NCBI RefSeq assembly: GCF_031846585.1
Contig: NZ_JAVRHK010000002.1
Span: 124,001-188,000, forward strand
Reading direction: 5' to 3'
DNA: 64,000 bases
Source of the DNA: Autumnicola musiva
GTDB lineage: Bacteria > Bacteroidota > Bacteroidia > Flavobacteriales > Flavobacteriaceae
The position numbers were made by a program, and so were the translations under genes. Below the pieces are notes generated by a model. That model was not told the DNA's origin. It worked only from the letters and a program-made list of their open reading frames with translations, and searched no databases. Below are positions 16,420-23,371 of this stretch, piece after piece (position 1 is the stretch's first letter; the number at the start of each line of letters is the position of its first letter).

Positions 16420-17106
16420 ATGAAAAATTTTGTCTTTATATTCTTTTTAATGATGTTGCCATTATTACTCCCGGCGCAAGACGATCATAATCATTCTCCA
16501 TTAGGTCAGGAACAGGGATTAGACCCCGATACTATAACCACAAATATAGCTACAGAAAATACCAGGCAGGATCCGGCTTTAGGATCAGAAGATAGTTTCA
16601 GGGAAGTTAAGGCGGCGCTTGATGATTTTCCAAATCTTCATCCTTTGGTGGTTCATTTTCCCATTGTTTTGCTTTTACTGGGGGCATTTTTGCAGCTAAT
16701 TCAGATTTTTACTCTGAAAAGGAATCTGGATTGGATAATCCTTTTAACCGTAGGCGGAGGGTTTATCGGTGCCTATATAGCCGGGGTGTATGCCCATCCC
16801 CATACCCAGGATTTAACTGAAATGGCCAAAAAAGTATTAGAACAGCATGATAAATTTGCCGAATGGACCATTTATTCCAGCGCAGTTGCTGCTACCTTAA
16901 AATTGATCAGCTTATTTTTATTGAAGAAGAACCGGGTTTTTGAAATTTTTGTATTCCTAATTCTTGCTTTTTCAGCATATTCTGTTGCAGAAGCAGGACA
17001 TTATGGTTCCCAGCTGGTATATATAGAAGGAGTGGGCCCTCAGGGCGAATATCTTGAAACTGAAAAAACAGATGGAAATAGCAAAGGCGAAGGACACTCG
17101 CATTAA
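16420..17106 (+). CDS. DUF2231 membrane protein
   Basis: A 228-residue protein from ATG 16420, which starts a standard signal peptide (MKNFVFIFFLMMLPLLLPAQ); the in-frame ATG at 16381 would put 13 hydrophobic residues ahead of it. After an Asp/Thr-rich periplasmic stretch comes a DUF2231 domain with the opening NLHPLVVHFPIVLLLLGAF, whose His pair is conserved, and four predicted helices. A His-rich tail ends the protein (GEGHSH). Family members are integral membrane proteins of unknown activity, sometimes thought to bind haem or metal through the His. It ends nine bases before the next gene. Confidence 0.8.
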   Translation: MKNFVFIFFLMMLPLLLPAQDDHNHSPLGQEQGLDPDTITTNIATENTRQDPALGSEDSFREVKAALDDFPNLHPLVVHFPIVLLLLGAFLQLIQIFTLKRNLDWIILLTVGGGFIGAYIAGVYAHPHTQDLTEMAKKVLEQHDKFAEWTIYSSAVAATLKLISLFLLKKNRVFEIFVFLILAFSAYSVAEAGHYGSQLVYIEGVGPQGEYLETEKTDGNSKGEGHSH

Positions 17107-17115
17107 ATTGGATTT

Positions 17116-18612
17116 ATGAGAATTTTTTTTTTAATAGGTTCTTCAGTATCCGCGGTAGGACTTATATTAATTATATTGTGGCGGCCGCATCTATGGTGGA
17201 TAGCGATTTTATTGCTTCCTATTTATATATTGGGCTTTAAAGATTATTTTCAAAAAGCAGACAATATTCAGCGTAATTATCCTTTATTTGGTAGGCTTAC
17301 CAATTTATTAGAAGAACAACGTCACGTTTTGCAAGAAGCTTTGTTTCTCAACCGCGCCGAAGGTATGCCCTTCAATTGGATCCAAAAGGAAATTGTATAT
17401 AAGCGGGCCGCAAATGCAAACATGAATCAGCCATTTGGCACCCAGTTATCTTATGAGAGTACTGGCCGTGAATGGTTTTTGCATTCTACATTTCCCTCAA
17501 AGGAATTTCGCGATAATTTTCGTATTAATATTGGAGGTCCAAATTGTACTAAGCCCTACAGTTCAAGTATTTTGAATTTAGGGGCAATGAGTTATGGCTC
17601 TATTAGTAAAAATGCTACCCTGGCTTTTAATGGAGGGGCTAAAATAGCGGGATTTGCACAAAACACTGGTGAAGGGGGGCTTACACCTTATCATCAAAAA
17701 TACGGGGCAGATCTAATCTTTCAATTTGGCACCGGATATTTTGGATGCCGAAATGCTGAAGGGAATTTTGATGCTGAAAAGTTCACTGAAATAGCCCAGA
17801 ATGATCTCGTAAAAATGATCGAGATTAAAATCTCACAAGGAGCTAAGCCAGGTTTTGGTGCTATACTTCCTGCCAGTAAAAATACCAGGGAGATTTCAGA
17901 ATATAGGGATATTGAAGCACATACAGAGATTCATTCCCCGGCGCACCACAGTGCTTTCAGTAACCCTAACGAGTTGCTTAAATTTATCAAAGAATTACGT
18001 GATCTTTCCTCTGCAAAACCTATAGGGATTAAACTCTGTATTGGTTTAAAACTCGAATTTGATGAGATGATTGAAATATTTTCGAAAAATAAAGAAAATA
18101 ATTTTCCAGATTTTATTGCGGTAGATGGAGCAGAAGGTGGTTCTGGGGCTGCAAGCATGGATGGATTACATTGGGGCGGAACACCTTTAATTGAGGCGCT
18201 CCACTTTGTGGATATAACTTTAAAAAAATATAATCTGCGCAAACATATTAAGGTTATAGCTGCGGGAAAAATAATTTCTTCTTTCGATATTTATAAAGCA
18301 TTAGCCGTTGGGGCCGATGCTTGTTACAGTGCCAGGGGTATGATGTTTGCCCTGGGGTGTGTCCAATCTTTAAAATGCAATTTAAATACCTGCCCTACCG
18401 GAATAACCACTATGGATTCAAAGCGGGTAAAGGCTTTGGTAGTTGAGGATAAGAAACACAAAGTGGCTAATTATCATAAAAACACCATTCAGGGTTTAAA
18501 GGAATTGTTACTATCAATGGGTATCTCAGATAGAAATGGAATAAACAAAACCAGTATTGTAAGAAAAATTAGTGAGTCGGATAGTAAATCCTATAGTGAA
18601 CTTTATAAGTGA
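17116..18612 (+). CDS. FMN-binding glutamate synthase-family protein
   Basis: A 498-residue protein with two N-terminal membrane helices (about 3-20 and 24-42), then a glutamate synthase FMN/Fe-S domain. Landmarks are LGAMSYGSISKNATLAFNGG, NTGEGGLTPYH, GAKPGFGAILPASK and the VDGAEGGSGAA phosphate-binding loop, with the 3Fe-4S cysteines in GCVQSLKCNLNTCPTG. The glutaminase domain of true GltB is absent, so it cannot use glutamine directly. The family is widespread in bacteria and its reaction is unproven. In this island it lies between copper-linked membrane proteins, which suggests a redox role, but that is only position. Confidence 0.83.
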   Translation: MRIFFLIGSSVSAVGLILIILWRPHLWWIAILLLPIYILGFKDYFQKADNIQRNYPLFGRLTNLLEEQRHVLQEALFLNRAEGMPFNWIQKEIVYKRAANANMNQPFGTQLSYESTGREWFLHSTFPSKEFRDNFRINIGGPNCTKPYSSSILNLGAMSYGSISKNATLAFNGGAKIAGFAQNTGEGGLTPYHQKYGADLIFQFGTGYFGCRNAEGNFDAEKFTEIAQNDLVKMIEIKISQGAKPGFGAILPASKNTREISEYRDIEAHTEIHSPAHHSAFSNPNELLKFIKELRDLSSAKPIGIKLCIGLKLEFDEMIEIFSKNKENNFPDFIAVDGAEGGSGAASMDGLHWGGTPLIEALHFVDITLKKYNLRKHIKVIAAGKIISSFDIYKALAVGADACYSARGMMFALGCVQSLKCNLNTCPTGITTMDSKRVKALVVEDKKHKVANYHKNTIQGLKELLLSMGISDRNGINKTSIVRKISESDSKSYSELYK

Positions 18613-18629
18613 TCTTTAATGACTAAAAG

Positions 18630-18681
18630 TAAATTTGTAATGGATTACGTAGGTAAACGTAAACATAATTGCAAACGTAAA
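18630..18681 (+). promoter_or_regulatory. TAnnTTTG promoter element with a repeated AAACGTAAA motif
   Basis: TAAATTTG (18630-18637) fits the Bacteroidota -7 consensus. Downstream, AAACGTAAA occurs at 18655-18663 and again at 18673-18681, 18 bases apart, between the possible transcription start and the PepSY gene. The repeats could be an operator. No clear -33 element is seen. Confidence 0.35.
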
Positions 18682-18714
18682 AAGAATAATCTAATATATG
18701 GAAGTTAATTAGAA

Positions 18715-19422
18715 ATGGTGAAGAGAAAAACAGCGATGAAAATTCGTAAAGCCCATCGATATCTGGGAATCTTTATAGGCATTCAGTTCTTGATGTGGAC
18801 TATTAGCGGGATGTATTTTAGCTGGACCGATATCGATGAAATTCACGGAGATCACTTTAAAAAATTGCCTCCTGAAACTTCAAATTTTGAAAATCTTGCC
18901 GGTATTTCCACGCTCATTCCAGAAATGAAAATTCATAGTATTAGTTTAAAAGAAGTTTCGGGAATGCCTTACTATTTTGTAAACAACGAAAAACTGGTAC
19001 ACGCACAAGATGGCAAAGTTATCGATGAAATTTCAGAAGAAGATGCCAAGAATATTGCGCAACGATATGTAAAAGATGATTTTAAAATAATTTCAGTAGA
19101 AAAAATCAACAAAGTCGGGGATCATCATGAATACCGTAGTGGATCTTTTCCGGCTTATGTTATTAATTATGCCCAACCTAAAAACCTAAAAGCCTATGTG
19201 GGTGCTACCGATGCAAGTTTTAAAACGGTACGTTATCGCGACTGGCGTTGGTTCGATTTTCTTTGGATGACCCATACCATGGATTACGAAGGAAGGGACG
19301 ATTTTAATAACCTTATACTACGTATTTTTTCTCTTATGGGCCTTATAACGGTCTTGAGCGGTTTTTTACTCTGGTATATTTCATCACCATCAATAAGAAA
19401 ATTTCAAAAAAAATTCAAATAA
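18715..19422 (+). CDS. PepSY-domain membrane protein
   Basis: A 235-residue protein with one helix near each end (about 18-37 and 205-225) and periplasmic PepSY-like repeats between (ISEEDAKNIAQRYVKDD and the VYRDWRWFDFLWMTHTMDYEG segment typical of PepSY-associated TM proteins; a second ATG at 18736 is an alternative start). The family includes iron-uptake reductase-like and regulatory membrane proteins. The two helices and the conserved His residues (HRYLG, THTMDY) may hold haem, as in other PepSY membrane reductases, which would suit metal reduction or oxidation. It precedes the fourth stand-alone DUF3347 gene by 37 bases. Confidence 0.76.
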   Translation: MVKRKTAMKIRKAHRYLGIFIGIQFLMWTISGMYFSWTDIDEIHGDHFKKLPPETSNFENLAGISTLIPEMKIHSISLKEVSGMPYYFVNNEKLVHAQDGKVIDEISEEDAKNIAQRYVKDDFKIISVEKINKVGDHHEYRSGSFPAYVINYAQPKNLKAYVGATDASFKTVRYRDWRWFDFLWMTHTMDYEGRDDFNNLILRIFSLMGLITVLSGFLLWYISSPSIRKFQKKFK

Positions 19423-19459
19423 ACCTAATTTTGAACATTAATAGCGATAAAATCGGAAA

Positions 19460-20032
19460 ATGAAAAAAATAATTAGAAGCATAACAGTTTTAAGTCTCAT
19501 TGCTGGAAGTTTAGCGATATTCTCCTGTAAAAATGACCAAAACACAAAGGATGCCCCAAAGCCTATGCAAAATGAAATGCACCAGCCAAACATTGATGAA
19601 AATGCTGAAGCAAAAGGCTATGAGGATGAAGGATTGCAAGCAGAATTTAAGGATGAAAAAACTGCTGATCTCTATGACCTGTATGTAGCTATTAAAGACG
19701 CATTTGTAAATACCAATTCCCAAGCCGCTAGTGCAAAAGCAGCAGAACTTGCGGAAACGGCAACCAATAAGAAGGGTATAGTGGCTATTGCAAATGAAAT
19801 TGCAGAAAGCGGTAATATAAATAAGCAGCGGGAAGCTTTTTCTAAACTTACAGAAGCTATGGAACCTGTTTTAAGGAATGCATTAGCCTCTGGAGAAATC
19901 TATAAGCAATACTGCCCCATGGCTTTTGAAGGAAAAGGAGACTATTGGTATTCAAATTCAAAAGATATTTTTAATCCATATTACGGAAATAAAATGTTGA
20001 AATGTGGTAGAGTTCAAGAAACAATCAAATAA
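19460..20032 (+). CDS. DUF3347 lipoprotein, probable copper binder (fourth stand-alone copy)
   Basis: A 190-residue lipoprotein with lipobox ending IFSC (residue about 23), a linker of Asn, Met, Glu and His residues (MQNEMHQPN), and a DUF3347 domain (about 65-190). Motifs are IYKQYCPMAFEGKGDYW and NPYYGNKMLKCGRV. Its closest relative in the window looks to be the copy at 8011. It lies directly before the decayed HMA-AraC gene, so here too a DUF3347 gene and an HMA-AraC gene are neighbours, although in the opposite order. Confidence 0.82.
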   Translation: MKKIIRSITVLSLIAGSLAIFSCKNDQNTKDAPKPMQNEMHQPNIDENAEAKGYEDEGLQAEFKDEKTADLYDLYVAIKDAFVNTNSQAASAKAAELAETATNKKGIVAIANEIAESGNINKQREAFSKLTEAMEPVLRNALASGEIYKQYCPMAFEGKGDYWYSNSKDIFNPYYGNKMLKCGRVQETIK

Positions 20033-20104
20033 GCGTAAGAATAACTTGCTTGGTTTTCGCACCTTGTAGGTTGTTCAAAAGTTTTTGGGTCAAAGTAAAT
20101 AAAG

Positions 20105-20651
20105 GGTGCATAAATAAACGTGGTGTGCTAGAGGTGCTTATAGTGGTAAAAGAAATTTTTAATAATTTGAATATTCCTTTTTCCGTGGTAAACCTTTGTG
20201 AGGCCATTATAGAAAGGAAGCTCTCTGCTGTTGAGAAAGAGCAACTATAAACAGAATTTGAAAAATTAGGGTTCGAGATCATTGAAAGCCGTAATGAAAA
20301 ATTAATTAGATAAAATCCTTAATTACTAAAAAGGTTTATTCAAAAGACACCGCAAACGATAAATTTTCAACTATGCCTAGCTCGCACCTGCACTTCGATT
20401 ATAGACATATAACCCACATCTTTACAGATAGGGAGGGACAGAGTATTCAGCAGCTTTACATCTCGGTTCGAATTGAACGCGTAAAAGAACTTTTAAATTA
20501 CGATGATTGGAGTATCGCGATGATTGCAGATAACCTTGGATATTCCACAGCCGCCTATCTTTCAACTTCATTTAAAAAGGCAACTGGGCTTTCCCCTTCA
20601 GGTTATAGGAAGTTACAAGTAAAAGACCGGAAAAGTATAAATATGGTCTAA
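20105..20651 (+). pseudogene. Decayed HMA-AraC regulator
   Basis: A broken relative of the genes at 7367 and 22696. At 20117-20137 one frame reads Asn-Val-Val-Cys-stop-Arg-Cys, that is, the NMVCxRC metal motif with a TAG in the x position. The reading then moves to another frame (VVKEIFNNLNIPFSVVNLCE), stops at 20250, resumes as FEKLGFEIIESRNEKLI, and, after further stops, the helix-turn-helix part appears intact in a third frame to 20651 (RVKELLNYDDWSIAMIADNL and GYSTAAYLSTSFKKATGLSP). At least one stop and two frameshifts make function unlikely. The left limit is uncertain. The surviving 92-residue HTH reading frame from 20373 might still be translated. Confidence 0.68.
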
Positions 20652-20705
20652 GTTTCCCTTGGTATGGAAGTTTAACAGGGTTAGCTTGTTCAAGGGGCTA
20701 CTTAG
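20648..20705 (+). promoter_or_regulatory. Two-part stem-loop C after the decayed regulator
   Basis: CTAAGT (20648-20653) pairs with ACTTAG (20700-20705) and CCCTTG (20656-20661) with CAAGGG (20691-20696), giving two stacked 6-bp stems around a loop of about 29 bases. It overlaps the stop codon of the decayed gene and lies just upstream of the ion-channel gene. The left arm shares AAGT and, at the same spacing, GGTATGGA with element A at 5030. No T-run follows. Confidence 0.4.
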
Positions 20706-20729
20706 GTCAAATAAAATAAAGCATAAAAT

Positions 20730-21737
20730 ATGAACATTCTTTCAATCTTAGGCATAATTATTTATCTATTAATTGTGTTAGATGTTATTCAAACAACTCT
20801 TTCCTTGCAGGGTGGGGGGTGGTTAACCAGCCGGTTTTCCCATTTTTTCTGGAAAGGATTTTTAAATATTTCTGGCAAAGACGGAAGCTCAAAATTTTTA
20901 AGTCATGCAGGTTATATCCTGCTTATTGCAATTGTAATAATTTGGGTCTTTGCCCTGTGGAGTAGTATGGTGTTGATTTTATATTCCAATCCTGGATCAA
21001 TAATTCAAAGTTCCACCAAGACCACCGCAGGATTATGGGAGGTAATATATTATAGCGGTTTTACCCTCTCCACTCTGGGCGTTGGTGATTTTATAGCGGC
21101 AGGAAATTATTGGAGGCTACTAACCACTATTTATTCCTTTACAGGTCTTATTCTTCTTACTATGTCGGTAACTTATTTTATTCCCGTTCTTTCAGCAGTT
21201 ATAGACCAACAAAAATTGGGGATAAAACTTAGTACCTTAGGAAGCACACCGCAAGAAATTGTACTTAATTCCTGGAATAAAAAAGACTTTTCAAGACTGA
21301 CGAATAAAATTGATGATATATCCGACTCTATTATTAAATACAGCCAGCATCATAGAACATATCCGGTTATTCATTATTTCCACAACCCAAATCAAAGTAA
21401 CAATGTAGTTTTGCAACTGGCGCGCCTATACGAGGCATTAGTTATCCTTACCCATAAAATAAAAAAGGAAAAACAGCCCCCCTTAGAAGATATTCGGCCT
21501 TTGATTGTAGCTTTTGAAAATTATTTTAAAATTATATCTGAAGTTACCCATATCAATATTAAAGAAAAAAATACTGCAAAAATTTCGGTTGCAATTTTGC
21601 AGGAACACGGCTTGGTGTCTACCACTATAGAACAAAAAGATATAGAAGAAAAATTTATGAAAAAACGTAGATTTTTCAAGACCTTATTATTGCAGGATGG
21701 CTGGAAATGGACACAATTAGAAGAAAAAAAGCCTTAA
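20730..21737 (+). CDS. Two-transmembrane ion channel protein (K+ channel type)
   Basis: A 335-residue membrane protein. Two to three helices flank a pore loop, IYYSGFTLSTLGVGDF (residues about 106-121), whose TLGVGDF matches the K+ selectivity filter TVGYGDF with changes at two positions. After residue 165 there is a long cytoplasmic part (DQQKLGIKLSTLGSTPQEIVLNSW onward) that is helical and has no RCK or cyclic-nucleotide domain that I can see. It may help keep membrane potential under metal stress; that is a guess from position. It is between regulators and the copper-storage gene, on the same strand. Confidence 0.74.
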   Translation: MNILSILGIIIYLLIVLDVIQTTLSLQGGGWLTSRFSHFFWKGFLNISGKDGSSKFLSHAGYILLIAIVIIWVFALWSSMVLILYSNPGSIIQSSTKTTAGLWEVIYYSGFTLSTLGVGDFIAAGNYWRLLTTIYSFTGLILLTMSVTYFIPVLSAVIDQQKLGIKLSTLGSTPQEIVLNSWNKKDFSRLTNKIDDISDSIIKYSQHHRTYPVIHYFHNPNQSNNVVLQLARLYEALVILTHKIKKEKQPPLEDIRPLIVAFENYFKIISEVTHINIKEKNTAKISVAILQEHGLVSTTIEQKDIEEKFMKKRRFFKTLLLQDGWKWTQLEEKKP

Positions 21738-21850
21738 AATTTTAAGGACTTTGTTAAATACCTTTAAAATTGAAAGATCTTAGCATAATTTTAAAACCCA
21801 CTTTGGTTTTTAGTTTATAATTTCGACATAAACCATTAAAAATCAATATT

Positions 21851-22171
21851 ATGAGAAATGAAAAATTAATTAATGCACTTGGAAATTGTATTAACCATTG
21901 CAATTATTGTGCTGATGCCTGTCTTGATGAAGACAATGTAAAGATGATGAAAGATTGCATTAGAATTGACAGGGTATGTGCTGAAGCCTGTGCTGCTTTA
22001 AATCAAATTTTAGCCACGAGTTATAGCGATGTGAATGCCCTGGTTGAATATTGTAAAAAGGTATGTCAGGATTGTGCAGATGAATGCGATAAGCATGATC
22101 ATCAACACTGCAAGGATTGTGCGCAGGCTTGTAGAGAATGTGTAGAAGCTTGTGAAGCTTATCTGGCTTAA
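21851..22171 (+). CDS. Four-helix-bundle copper-storage protein (Csp-like)
   Basis: A 106-residue cytoplasmic protein with 16 Cys, nearly all in C-x-x-C or C-x3-C spacing (CINHCNYCADACLD, CKKVCQDCADECDK, CKDCAQACRECVEAC). This is the pattern of the Csp family, in which the Cys line the inside of a four-helix bundle and hold many Cu(I) ions. There is no signal peptide, so it resembles the cytosolic Csp3 type. It is a single-gene unit with its own terminator just behind it. Confidence 0.88.
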   Translation: MRNEKLINALGNCINHCNYCADACLDEDNVKMMKDCIRIDRVCAEACAALNQILATSYSDVNALVEYCKKVCQDCADECDKHDHQHCKDCAQACRECVEACEAYLA

Positions 22172-22182
22172 TTGTAACTGGG

Positions 22183-22208
22183 ACCCGGTTTAGGCCGGGT
22201 TTTTATTT
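22183..22208 (+). terminator. Intrinsic terminator of the copper-storage gene
   Basis: ACCCGG (22183-22188) and CCGGGT (22195-22200) form a GC-rich stem around TTTAGG, followed by TTTTATTT. It begins 12 bases after the stop codon of the Csp-like gene. Confidence 0.82.
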
Positions 22209-22506
22209 ACGATTTAGCAGGCTATGTTAGTTTTTGAACCTATTTGAAAACTACCTCAATGTTTTTGAGGTCGCAACTGGTCAATTGCCAGTTTGATGCT
22301 CTTAATCTATAATATTTTGTGCTTTCGCAGTCCTTAAAAACTACTCTTTCCTTTCACTTTCATATATGCGTTTAAAGTAATTTCAGGGCGGTTTTTTGCC
22401 TGAGGTTACTTAATAAAATTAGGACGATCATATCTTTTGATTCTTAGCTAATTATAAGAAATAACTCTTAACTGGACAATTTTACCAATCATATAAATAT
22501 AATATA
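22209..22506. other. Intergenic gap with three hairpins
   Basis: About 300 bases with no gene seen. It has a hairpin ACCTCAA/TTGAGGT near 22252-22270, a second one AACTGG/CCAGTT near 22276-22295 and a longer stem at 22375-22411 (listed separately). The run of structures ahead of a short membrane-protein gene and the second HMA-AraC gene resembles a long structured 5' leader. Confidence 0.4.
22375..22411 (+). promoter_or_regulatory. 13-bp stem-loop D upstream of the second HMA-AraC unit
   Basis: Arms 22375-22387 (AAGTAATTTCAGG) and 22399-22411 (CCTGAGGTTACTT) pair along all 13 positions if two U-G pairs are allowed, with an 11-base loop. Complementarity that survives through wobble pairs points to an RNA structure more than a DNA-binding site. 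It lies about 100 bases before the 54-residue protein gene. Confidence 0.42.
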
Positions 22507-22671
22507 ATGAGTGCAAATAGAAGAGATAGAAGAAAAAATAAAAACCGGAAAAAGACAAAATACAAGAAAGATACTATTTCTAAAAAAGATAAAATTTATG
22601 GTATTCTTGCTTTGGTTATTTTATTTTTCGCAGCCTTATTTGCTGCTATTTCTGTTGCTTTTATGGCTTAA
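22507..22671 (+). CDS. Small single-helix membrane protein (54 aa)
   Basis: ATG 22507 opens a 54-residue frame: a basic N-terminal half (about 18 Arg/Lys in the first 29 residues, starting MSANRRDRRKNKNRKK) and one membrane helix (IYGILALVILFFAALFAAIS, residues 30-49). This is the layout of small membrane proteins with the N-terminus in the cytoplasm. A longer overlapping frame from 22511 has lower-quality composition and is taken as a shadow. It precedes the HMA-AraC gene by 24 bases and is probably co-transcribed with it. No family recognised. Confidence 0.58.
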   Translation: MSANRRDRRKNKNRKKTKYKKDTISKKDKIYGILALVILFFAALFAAISVAFMA

Positions 22672-22695
22672 AAGTATATATTTAAAACCTAAATT

Positions 22696-23262
22696 ATGAC
22701 CAATATTCTTTATATTAAAAATATGGTATGTCCACGCTGTATAAGTTCAGTCGCGTTTATCTTAGATAAGTTGAAACTATCTTATGGTGTCATCACACTG
22801 GGTGAAGTATATTTGGAAGAAGAATTAGAGGAATATACAAAAAAACTTTTGAAAGAAGAACTTCGGAATTCTGGTTTTAGTCTAATAAACGATCGAAAAA
22901 GTCAACTTATCGAAAAGATGAAAACATTGGTTGTAGATAAAATCCATCATTCCAATGAGGTGCTCGATATAAAATGGCCAGAATTTATAAGTGAAAAATT
23001 ACATCTTGACTATAAGTACCTTAGTTCTTTATTTTCTGCTGTAGAGAGTATTACTTTTGAGCAGTATATCATCAATCAAAAAATAGAACGCATTAAAGGA
23101 CTTGTGATTTATAATGAATTAAATTTAAGCGAAATTGCATTTCAAATGAACTATAGCAGTGTTGCCTATTTAAGTAACCAATTCAAAAAGGTTACTGGAA
23201 TGACACCTACACAATTCAAGAACTCCACTATCATAAATCGAAGGAATTTAGATGATATATAG
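22696..23262 (+). CDS. HMA-AraC fusion: putative metal-responsive transcription regulator (second copy)
   Basis: A 188-residue protein, the same length as the copy at 7367. Residues 1-70 form the HMA-like part with YIKNMVCPRCISS (Cys12, Cys15). The AraC-type double HTH (about 100-182) has FEQYIINQKIERIKGLV, LSEIAFQMNYSSVAYLSNQF and GMTPTQFKNS. Both copies share the K-N-M-V-C-x-R-C-I loop and a LGxVY strand, and neither has a cupin. It lies 110 bases upstream of copA on the same strand, which makes copA a likely target. Metal sensing is inferred from the motif and position. Confidence 0.8.
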   Translation: MTNILYIKNMVCPRCISSVAFILDKLKLSYGVITLGEVYLEEELEEYTKKLLKEELRNSGFSLINDRKSQLIEKMKTLVVDKIHHSNEVLDIKWPEFISEKLHLDYKYLSSLFSAVESITFEQYIINQKIERIKGLVIYNELNLSEIAFQMNYSSVAYLSNQFKKVTGMTPTQFKNSTIINRRNLDDI

Positions 23263-23335
23263 GATTATTTCACGAATCTGAAAATTTTACAAATCATTCG
23301 GCTCATTATACAATACTTCTAGCTTGTTATATGAC

Positions 23336-23356
23336 TAAATTTGTTTTGAACAAAAC
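23336..23356 (+). promoter_or_regulatory. copA promoter element with adjoining palindrome
   Basis: TAAATTTG (23336-23343) matches the Bacteroidota -7 consensus TAnnTTTG, 28 bases before the copA start. GTTTTGAACAAAAC (23343-23356), a perfect 6-bp inverted repeat with a two-base centre, overlaps the likely transcription start and could be an operator. No clear -33 element is seen. Confidence 0.38.
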
Positions 23357-23371
23357 CAAACAGTCTTTACT

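Noticed and set aside
22511..22699. 62-residue frame rich in Phe and Leu
   Set aside because: It overlaps the ATG-started 54-residue frame at 22507 in another frame; the latter has a basic start and a clean helix, typical of a real small membrane protein.
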